This document shows positions 1 through 7,600 of a DNA stretch of 10,848 nt, piece after piece. This DNA is from Podila epigama (Eukaryota > Mortierellomycota > Mortierellomycetes > Mortierellales > Mortierellaceae): assembly GCA_015679605.1 (NCBI GenBank), contig JAAAVE010000541.1:6410-17257 (forward strand), in the 5' to 3' direction. The number at the start of each line of letters is the position of its first letter. Position 1 is the stretch's first letter. The notes under the pieces were generated by a model, which was not told where the DNA came from, ran no database searches, and worked only from the letters and a program-made list of their open reading frames with translations. A program made the translations under genes and the position numbers.

Positions 1-313
1 AATTTATTGATGTTACAAAAAGATGTACAAGGGTGGGTTATCAAAGAAAACACTTTCTTTCTTGGGGTGTCCTCCCATTGTGAGGATAGCCTGCAGCACA
101 CATTTTCATGGTTTGAATATATACGAGACGAAAGAGCGGTGTGTTTTGTGCGTTTCCCACTCTTCCGTCCATTTTTTTTTTCTTTTCCTTATTTCAGCTG
201 TTGTTGATTTTTTGTTGTTGTTTTTTTTTCTGTTCTTGCTGGTGTTGTTGAAATCACTGTTGCCTCCGATTGAATCCAAAAACTGAAGGTATATTATATC
301 CTTCCTTCTTTTT
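1..313. other. 3' flank of guanine deaminase gene; no clear gene
   Basis: This stretch lies downstream of the guanine deaminase stop codon. It is T-rich on the plus strand, with T runs around 171-180 and 222-229. On the minus strand an AATAAA hexamer (plus TTTATT, 3-8) sits at the window edge and could be a distant polyadenylation signal for that gene, giving a 3' UTR of about 300 nt. A TATATA-like string lies near 118-123. A 21-codon minus-strand frame (13-78, ATG in context CACAATGG) is present but ends just before the AATAAA; see findings. Nothing else here reads as a gene. Confidence 0.5.
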
Positions 314-2191
314 TTACTTGCGGGAAGCGGCAGTGTTCGAGGCACCAGGAAGACGAACTGGTTTGCCCTGGACATAAATCTTTTCGTTGTTGCGGTCATC
401 ACCGACAAAGAGGTACTTCTCGAATTGAGTCTCGACAGTGTCGTGGTCAAAGATGTCGACGGGCGAATTCTCGACATTGGTGTTGACCAAAATGGCATCA
501 AACTCCTTGCCAACCTCAAAGTTGCCAATCTTGTCAGCAAGCTCCATGACACGGGCACCACCAACGGTGGCCAAGTAGAAGAGCTCAGCCACAATCAGAG
601 ACGAATCCATGTCGCGGGCAACCGAGGCTGTGCGCGAGGCACGGAGGGCCTCGAGGATGGAGGGAGAGTAGCCACCGGCAACGTCTGTGCCGAGACCGAC
701 CTTGATCTCCTTGTCCAGCATCTTGCGGACATCGGCCATACCAGACTTGAGGTTAAAGTTGGAGTTGGCGCAGTGTGAGATACCGGCGTTCTTTTCCTTC
801 ATCAAGTCGAGCTCCTCGTCTTTCATGTGAACACAGTGGGCCATAATGGTACGGTCGTTCAAGAGGCCGTGGTCAGCATAGACGGCGGTGTAGTTGACTG
901 ACTCGGGGAAGAGAGACATGGTAAAACCAATCTCGTTCAAGTTCTCGCACAGATGCGACTGGATAGGCAGATTGTACTCGGCTGCAAGTTTGCCGAGCTC
1001 GGTCAGGAGCTCAGAGTTGCACGAGATGGCGAAACGAGGGGTGATGATTGGGGTGACCAAGGGTGTGTTGGTGAGATCAGCATTAACTTCCTTGACGTAC
1101 TCGATAAAGGCACGCGTGTCCTTGACGGAGCTTTCCGTGGTCTCGATCAAAAAGTCGGGAGAGTTCTGGTTCATGTTGACCTTGCCGACGTAGGCACGCT
1201 GGCCTTGTTCTTGAATGATGTTGACAAGCTCCTTGCAGGCCTCGAGATGGATGGTAGCGAACCAGCAGGCAGAGGTGGTGCCGTTGCGGAGTGAGCGGGC
1301 AACGGACTTTGTGTAGAGCTGGCGTGCATATGCAGCGTTCTGGAACTTGCTCTCACGGGGGAAAGTGTAAGTGTCGAGCCATTCGAGCAAAGGCAGGTCA
1401 TGACCATTTCCACAGAAAGTGTATTGGGGGGCATGCTAGAAGAGGATGTCATGGGAAGGTTAGGAAGTATTCAATCAGTCAAAGTTGTAGAAGAGTAGCG
1501 ACGCATGTTCTAACCAATGCATGTCCAGTGATATGTACTTACAATGTGGGTATCAACAAAGCCAGGAATGATGAACTGGTCCTTAGTCAGGCGGACAACC
1601 TTCAGAAGAGTTTACGGAAAATGATTGAGATGACAGGATTCATGTTAGAGATGCATCGAAAATGATAACAAAAGCAAAAGAAGGGTGGATGGATGGATGC
1701 AAAACTGCGATGCTGCCGGAATGGGTGTGAATGTGGGTGAATTAGAGTTCAGGCTCAGGATTTTTTGTCCTGGGTCTAATGGAGACATAAAAGAGCTTCT
1801 TTCTGGGTCACATTGCATCCGAGCAAGCCCGAGTATGATAACGCATGCGTGTGTTTGTGCACAGAGTGCAGGAATGTATGGGATCATCACCCATGCAAGG
1901 ATGGGAGAGGTATGTGCTGTACGACATGACGAGATGTGGTAGATATTATAGTGGGACAAAGAAAAAACATTTAAAAAAAAACTTGACTCTTTCTCTTACC
2001 TTTTCAGACTCAACACCTTCCAAGGAAGCCTCAACCTTGTCTTGGGGAACATTCTTGACGATCTTGGCAATCTTGCCCTGGGTGTCAATGAAGAGAAGTG
2101 CCTGCTTGAGGTATTCGATCTCCTTAATGGAGCGGGAGTGGATCAAAGTGCCGTAAAAGACGTTGGTGATGGTGGAGGCAAAGGTCTTCAT
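314..2191 (-). CDS. GUD1: Guanine deaminase (guanine aminohydrolase), 3 exons, 456 aa
   Basis: Zinc amidohydrolase that converts guanine to xanthine and ammonia in cytosolic purine salvage/catabolism. I read three exons on the minus strand: 2191-2000 (64 codons), 1599-1543 (19 codons) and 1435-314 (373 codons plus TAA). Both introns are phase 0, 400 and 107 nt, with GTAAGA/GTAAGT donors and GAAG and CTAG acceptors. The ATG at 2191 is the first ATG in the frame and has a good context (CACAATG). The product matches the family length (human 454 aa) from end to end. The motif PGFVDTHIHAPQY supplies zinc ligands His82 and His84, QSHLCEN gives His244, TIMAHCVH gives His283 and GLGTDVAGG gives Asp334. 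PRFAISC (Arg217) and NGTTSACWFATIH fit the substrate pocket. No key residue is missing. Codons end mostly in C or G, more strictly than in the downstream BRCT gene, which suggests strong expression. Identification is by remembered motifs, not a search. Confidence 0.95.
1436..1542 (-). other. Intron 2 of guanine deaminase (107 nt)
   Basis: Donor GTAAGT directly after the DTHI codons and acceptor TTCTAG directly before the His84 codon. The intron therefore separates the two histidines of the HxH zinc motif. It is phase 0, and splicing is required to build the active site. Confidence 0.9.
1600..1999 (-). other. Intron 1 of guanine deaminase, unusually long (400 nt)
   Basis: The intron starts GTAAGA (1999) after an AAG codon and ends TCTGAAG before GTT GTC CGC (1599). 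A branch-like CTCTAAC lies 45 nt upstream of the acceptor, and the acceptor AG is the first one after it. At 400 nt it is more than twice as long as any other intron I place in the window (94-178 nt). It carries a GATG/CATCC-type repeat near 1686-1698 and a TGCACTCTGTGCA inverted repeat near 1858-1870. No additional coding exon is needed, because the protein is colinear with the family across the junction. Confidence 0.8.
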
Positions 2192-2261
2192 TGTGTTTTT
2201 GAGTTGAGAATGAGCAAATGACAATTGTGACAAAGAATGTGAATGTAGTTTTGACTTTTGA

Positions 2262-2283
2262 AAAAAAAAAGTTTTTTTTTTTA
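2262..2283. repeat. Back-to-back A10/T12 tract upstream of guanine deaminase
   Basis: A run of ten A, one G, then about eleven to twelve T, starting about 70 bp upstream of the guanine deaminase ATG. The A and T arms are complementary. Poly(dA:dT) tracts of this kind commonly mark nucleosome-depleted fungal promoters. That it acts as the guanine deaminase promoter element is inferred from position only. Confidence 0.45.
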
Positions 2284-2847
2284 TCTGTTCTTTCTTTTGA
2301 AGTGTTTAGTGACAGATAGAAAGGTTAATGTGGAAAGGAAAAGGGAGCAAAGAAGAAGAAGAAAAGAAAAAAAAAGAGACAAGAAGGAAGCAAGGAGAGG
2401 CTATTTATATGAACGATGTCATGCATTCATTCGTACGTTCAATAGCAATTATTATTATTTTGGTTTGTTTGTATTTGCTTTTTTTTTCCTGGATCCACTT
2501 TTTTTATTTTTTATTTTTTTTGCTCCGTCATTCCGCCACAATGTTCACCCCCGCACCCACCCATTTCCCGATTCAGCAAAGCATGGGCACAATTAACCTC
2601 ACTTGTTGTGTGTTCCTTGAAATTGAGTTCAGCAAAGCAACTCCTTTTGTGAAATTCATGGATGCAATTTACATGCATAGTCTGATAGCCCCATTGCAGA
2701 TTGATTGCCTTTTCTTCGGGTGGTCTACTTTCTAGTCAGAAATCCTATCTCCCAAAAGTCGATGTTGGTGAGAACAACAAAACACAACGTTAATCCGATT
2801 CGCCCATGTTTCCCGCCCGCCTTAGCCCAACCTGAATGGACGGTTTG

Positions 2848-2864
2848 AAAAAAAAAAAAAAAAA
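2848..2864. repeat. A17 homopolymer
   Basis: Seventeen A in a row on the plus strand within the gene-poor region. On the minus strand it is a T17 tract followed by TCAAACCGTCCATTCAG, which resembles a polypyrimidine tract and acceptor. That would be relevant only if the small minus-strand frame at 2923-3009 is spliced. Confidence 0.5.
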
Positions 2865-2922
2865 GTGGAGAATGAGTCCTACCCCGCAAAATTCTACTTT
2901 CCAATTTTAATCCTTCTCAACT

Positions 2923-3009
2923 TCACACACTTTCCGAGGGCAGGCTCTCTTTCTCATCCTCGTTCTTGATCGGGTCGACGTTAATGCTGAGGATGTGAAC
3001 ATGGTTCAT
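2923..3009 (-). CDS. Possible micro-ORF or coding relic, 28 aa, unknown
   Basis: ATG at 3009 lies in context ACACAATG, the same context as the guanine deaminase start, and reads 28 codons to TGA at 2925-2923. The product begins MNHVHILSINVDP and ends ESLPSESV. About 18 of 22 central codons end in C or G, much like the guanine deaminase gene and unlike the A/T-rich flanks, which is the main reason to list it. The frame stays open a further nine codons upstream of the ATG, then meets TAA. I recognise no family. It could be a genuine small protein, the first exon of a spliced gene (a GTGTGTG string lies at its end), a decayed exon, or chance. Confidence 0.2.
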   Translation of the reverse strand: MNHVHILSINVDPIKNEDEKESLPSESV

Positions 3010-3144
3010 TGTGTTTTTGTCATACTCGGCGTTGCATTACCTTGAGAGCTACCCCACCTTTCTCCACAGTCCACGCACCATGCCATGAATTGCCCAAACG
3101 AAGAGGAGTGACAGTCACTTTTCCATTAAAAAAATGCCCGCGTA

Positions 3145-3184
3145 TTCAACTTTTTTTGAACGATCCACCTCAATTTTTTTGAGG
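3145..3184. repeat. Two adjacent T-loop inverted repeats
   Basis: TTCAA (3145-3149) pairs with TTGAA (3156-3160), and CCTCAA (3168-3173) pairs with TTGAGG (3179-3184) across a five-T loop. Both are short hairpins of the same style, 8 bp apart. No gene end is adjacent, so a terminator role is not supported. Confidence 0.4.
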
Positions 3185-3677
3185 TTATCAACACTTGTTG
3201 TGTCGGCGCAAGGACTCATTCAAGGAGAGAGTTGTAGAAAAGATTGAAAACAGGCTCGTGGATAGATAGTTTACCATGGATTCAAGTAAGAAACGCCGTT
3301 GCAAAGATGTCCCTCAAAGTTGCAAAACAAACAAACGTACCTTTAAACAACAGATTTCAACCCCATGACCCATGACAGCTGAAGTTCATTTTCCTGCACC
3401 AGACATGCTGTATTTACGCAAGTTTATTGATATCGAATATTGTTTATTTCTAGGCAATGAAATATATGTAGTCTGCAATTGTGCATTCTCAACAAGACAA
3501 TGGTATTAGTGACAGCCTGCTCCTGTGAACGCAGTCCTTCCTTGACGAAAATGTACTATTTGATGAGGAGAGTATTCAAATGTTTCCAGAGCGACACCAA
3601 CTGAGAAGAAAAAAAAACGCCATACACGTGTACAAGCAACTATACGAACAAACGTGCATTCGTGCGCGCACATACAG

Positions 3678-3722
3678 AGAAAAGTGAGAGAAAGATAGAG
3701 AGATAGATTGAAAAGAGAGAGG
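3678..3722. repeat. GA-rich low-complexity tract
   Basis: Purine-rich stretch of GAGA, GATAGA and GAGAGGGAGA units; the complement is a CT tract. It lies in the gene-poor region with no linked frame. Confidence 0.5.
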
Positions 3723-4314
3723 GAGACGCGGTGAAATGGTGCGGGACTTGACAGGTGTATTGAATGTACATCAATTCAGTGACCATGACACTGAACTGTA
3801 TTGCCCTCCCTTTGCCGGGTTTAACCTGGTGATGAAAGGATTGGTTTGATTGAGATGACTGAGCAACAGCATTACAACATTACAGCGGAAATGTGGGGAG
3901 TGTACAGTGCAGTGAACAACCATTCATTCAGTCGAGAAGTGGAAGAGAAGAAGTCTTGTGCATCGTGAAGCATGGATGAGCCATACTTTGGCTGAAAGGT
4001 TCGTCTGTCCTCCGCGACTATGGGAAGAAGGTACATTTGACATTGATTTGTTCGGTAGATTTACCAGTCAGCTTTGACCATGTTGGATGCAGCCTTCAGG
4101 TCCTGGTGGGCTTGAAAGGAAGAAATATTTGTTTATTGGGTGTCTAGTGATGTTTGACATGATTTTCAAAAAAGAACTTTGTCCAAGTCAATTTCTACAG
4201 ATCTCTCCAATCGATGTGCTTGCTATCTTTGTGGATAGATCATGTACTTCACAACGCTTCCCTATTCCGTCAAGGAACCATCGACTTTTGTGAAGAAACT
4301 AGGACAAGTAACGG

Positions 4315-4320
4315 ACGCGT
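4315..4320. promoter_or_regulatory. MCB-type element ACGCGT upstream of TopBP1-like gene
   Basis: The palindrome ACGCGT, within GGACGCGTCGTTGCGCGG, lies about 360 bp upstream of the BRCT gene start. ACGCGT is the core bound by MBF-type G1/S transcription factors in ascomycete fungi and is common upstream of replication genes, so its place here fits the gene's role. The same hexamer also occurs inside coding sequence near 1114 and 8413, so chance is a real alternative. Confidence 0.3.
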
Positions 4321-4423
4321 CGTTGCGCGGTTGATAAAAAGGGTCTGTGCCTTGCTATGCAGTTGTGGCTTGGATGCTTGGATAAGCCCTTCATTCTTCG
4401 CAGGAAAAAGAAATTGGATTCCT

Positions 4424-4434
4424 CCCCCCCCCCC
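4424..4434. repeat. C11 homopolymer
   Basis: Eleven C in a row on the plus strand (G11 on the minus strand), about 250 bp upstream of the BRCT gene start. This is unusual in a window whose homopolymers are otherwise A or T. Long G runs can form quadruplex-like structures and are prone to sequencing error. Confidence 0.6.
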
Positions 4435-4528
4435 TCGGCGTCCAAAGTCCAAAGAGGAAAAATAGACATTATTATCCATTCATTCTCACGTCCTCCTTCC
4501 CCTCTTCTCACTTTCCATCAACCTCAAA

Positions 4529-4552
4529 CACACACGCACACACGCACACACG
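4529..4552. repeat. Three tandem CACACACG units
   Basis: Three perfect 8-bp copies in the upstream region of the BRCT gene, followed by degenerate GCAAGCGCA. A typical compound microsatellite; the copy number is likely polymorphic. Confidence 0.7.
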
Positions 4553-4679
4553 CAAGCGCATCTCGCTTTTAACGCAGCAGAATAATATACCATTTAATCA
4601 TTAATATTTCGTATTTAACAACACACTGTACACTGGATCCATTTCAAGGAGCAACTGCTGGTCATTTGCCACCGGCTCA

Positions 4680-7600
4680 ATGTTTCGTCAATCCAACAAC
4701 ACCAAGAAATCCGCTCCTGCCACAACCACGCCATCAAAGACAGCTCAAAGCAATGCTCAGTCAAAGGACCAACCAAAGAATCTGCACCGTAAAAGTCAGC
4801 AGCCATTAGAGTCATGTCTCGTTAGCTTCACAGGATTGAGTCTCACCGAGAGGGTAATTTGATCTTGTCTTTCCCCTCTCACTCCTCTTTGTCGCCTGAT
4901 AAAGGCCGGTGCCTGCACAGGACACATCCTCGCACAACAACAAAAAATAAGATCTGCCAGGAAGTGACTCCCTAACCAAACAATGTTCATGGTTCTCGGC
5001 CTTCTTTTCCCTTCATACAATACCGCAACAGCAAAGGGCTTCTCAGATAATCCATGAACTTGGTGGAGATACGAGCCTTGATCTGACAGAACATGTTACA
5101 CACCTTGTTGCTCAATCCACTAATTCTACAAAATATAAGGTGTGTTTTCACTCTCTTGGAAAGATCAGTACATGCATGCATGCTAACTCAACTTTTGGCT
5201 CATATTTGCATGCTTACCCGCTAAAAATCTTTATATCTTTCATGTTCTACTTGAAAGGTTGCCTTGAACCTTGGCATTCCAGTGCTGGCGCTGGAATGGA
5301 TCGATGACCTGCACTCGCAATGGAAAGCAGGAGGCACCGTGGATATAAAAGCTGTAGGATATCAACTTTTACTTCTTTTGGCGGTCTTCATTGTCCACGT
5401 CTATTTTTCCAGAGAGTCATTTTCATCCGTGTCTGATATCTATTACATTTCTCTCTATAGTCCATCGATAGACACGCAATGGGACCGCTACGGGGATGTA
5501 GCATATGTGTGACAGGATTCCCAACCGGTAAGGATACACGCCATGTTTCAAAAAAAGATGACCAAGGACTCGTATCCAGCAACCTTCCTTAACCACGGAG
5601 TATACTTCTTTCAATGAACAGACGTCAGGGCAGAGATTCAACAGTTTGCCATCAACTTTGGTGGAGATTATACCATGGACATGATCAAAGGCACGACGAC
5701 GCATCTGGTATGCGACAAACCTATCGGCAAAAAGTACACATCAGCTCTTGGCTGGGGGATTGAATGTGTACCTTATGAATGGCTGCTCAGCACGAAACAA
5801 ACTTTAGGTAAAAATGAATGATGAAGAGGTGCCATGCCGCAGTGATCGGTTGAGGATCGTTCTTTGGAAAGCACATTCTGTTTCTTAACCTTTGTATGGG
5901 TTCTTTTTATCTCCTTCATTTACATCATATAGAGTATCAGGACCCAGAAGCATTCACCATATCACCTGACGGATGTAGGTTTTGAAAGTTTGAGTGATAC
6001 ATATTTGTCCGTTTTGGTACTTTTAAACTCATTACGTTCTACTTTTTTTTTCATATCACCATACTCAAGACCGGAGCGAGCCTGCTGGACGACTGCTTGC
6101 ACCTATCAATATGGGAGGCGACAGCAAGTCATCTGATGTGCAGGCAGTGAATTCTGTGCCCGAACAACTATATCTCGAGTCTTGCTGCATCTATCTTTGT
6201 GAGTCATTCAGACCTGAGATGGCGACTCGTCTAAGAAAGATGATTTGCGTAGGTGGTGGTATTCATGTCAAGGAGTATCAGTCCACAGAAGTGACCCATG
6301 TTGTAGTACCGACGGATACGCTCCACCCTCAGTACGTACATTGACCACTCCCAGATGCCCCTACCTCTCACTATCAACAATATGTGAGTGAGTCTGTGAG
6401 CGTGTTCGCTGAGCTTATATGTTTCTTTTTTTTTATGTGTTTTGCCCTCGCCATGCTTTTAGGACACTGGCCTTGTTCCATGATACTACTGAACTACCAT
6501 ATATTGTTCAGGTGCAGTGGCTCCGCGGATGCAACAGTGAAAAGAAGCTACTTCCAGAGAGCCAGTATATTGTTCCGTTCCCAGTACGGAACGAGGACAA
6601 GCTTGCTAATACAGCTACTTCTGATGCCGCTACACTCTGGACGACTGACAGTGCTGTGCAATCTAGCCACTCAAAGCCAACAAAGATTGCTTCAATTCGT
6701 GTATCATTGCGTGGGGCCAGTTCCACCGTGGCGGGGATGGACTATCGAGAGACCGCGCCGCAGAACAGTGACTCTTCTCCGGCAGAGTCGATCCCCACTC
6801 CCATTTCGGCTCCACCATCCCTATCGACTCCTCGATTACTTCGATCAAGGACGGAATCTGGCGTGTTGGCAGAAGCGCTAAACGACCTTTCTGTTCGAAA
6901 CTACCGTAGTCCGGCCTCTACACACAAGCTCGGTGCTGCTCAGTCAAGTAACACTGCCCAAACCAGTCTTCAGGAGGAAAGGGAGACAAAAAATAATGTG
7001 ATGGACAAGGAGGCTAACGATAGTGCTAAGAAAAATCCCGTCTCAAACATTTTCCTTGGGTTGCATATCACATCCTTTGGTTGCAAAAGCGCAATGACAA
7101 ATTTTATCAAAGAAGAAACAGTAGCCTATGGTGGCGAATTCTTTGAGCAAGGGGAAATGCCGCCGGAATTGGAGAATAGGATTCATACGATTGTCCCGTT
7201 GGCAAGGTTAGCACTTGATGTATTCCTCTGTTTTGTGTTTTTTGTCATTATTATTCAACATTGTACTTTGTTAGTCTTTATTGACCTCATTTTTTTGATT
7301 TCACAGGACGAGGGACACCCTAAAGCACATCAAAGGCGTTGTTTTGACAGATTGTTGGTTTGAGCGGTCTCTTGAAGAGAACCGAGCGATCACCAATTAC
7401 AATTATTTCATGTTTTCACCATTGAAGACAGCCCCAATTCCAGGTGAGATTCGGAGCGGGTTGTTTTGTTGTTGTTAATTTTCTCCTGCTATTGCCTATT
7501 CTGCTCACTCATCATCGATGCTTGGTTTGATATACTAGGGTTCGAGAAGCTTTCGATTGCACTGAGCACAGGATCGATAACAGAGATTGCGTATATGCAA

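Larger units (their letters stand above)
2192..4679. other. Gene-poor divergent intergenic region, about 2.5 kb
   Basis: This lies between the divergently transcribed guanine deaminase and TopBP1-like genes. I find no family-recognisable protein, tRNA or rRNA. It contains A/T homopolymers (2262-2283, 2848-2864), a GA-rich tract (about 3678-3722), two T-loop inverted repeats (3145-3184), a C11 run (4424-4434) and an ACACGC microsatellite (4529-4552). Several minus-strand stretches look weakly coding: 2923-3009, about 3555-3600 and 4061-4114. They may be relics or short exons. AATAAA hexamers on the minus strand near 3422-3448 would suit the end of a minus-strand transcript. Longer frames at 2258-2735 are low-complexity Lys/Glu- and Phe-rich translations of purine and T tracts and are not convincing. 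Confidence 0.6.

Noticed and set aside
425-778. 117-aa plus-strand open frame opposite guanine deaminase
   Set aside because: It is a shadow of the GC3-rich guanine deaminase exon; the minus-strand product has all catalytic motifs and this one matches nothing.
1740-1900. Possible intronic C/D box snoRNA in the guanine deaminase intron
   Set aside because: Box-like strings exist but the sequences outside them do not pair into a terminal stem, and no guide target can be shown.
1645-1959. 104-aa minus-strand open frame inside the first guanine deaminase intron
   Set aside because: No ATG-led coding character; it lies wholly between well-supported splice sites and the protein is colinear without it.
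2258-2735. Two overlapping plus-strand frames of 112 and 135 codons
   Set aside because: They translate purine runs into Lys/Glu and T runs into Phe/Leu; composition is low-complexity with no domain.
3276-3368. 30-codon plus-strand frame with a good ATG context (ACCATGG), basic N-terminus
   Set aside because: Short, no GC3 bias, and a GTAAGA donor-like string inside it leads to no convincing exon.
3829-3862. GTGATGA followed by CTGA, resembling a C/D snoRNA
   Set aside because: Only about 34 nt apart and no flanking stem; too short for a snoRNA.
3995-4012. GGTTCGTCTGTCC resembling a tRNA T-loop
   Set aside because: Does not match the GGTTCRANYCC B box, and no acceptor or anticodon stem pairs around it.
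4087-4572. Several 60-83 codon frames on both strands upstream of the BRCT gene
   Set aside because: They cross the C11 run and CACACACG repeat, have no coding composition and match nothing.
5171-5184. CATGCATGCATGC repeat in intron 2 of the BRCT gene
   Set aside because: Short alternating sequence, common by chance; no link to splicing or regulation.
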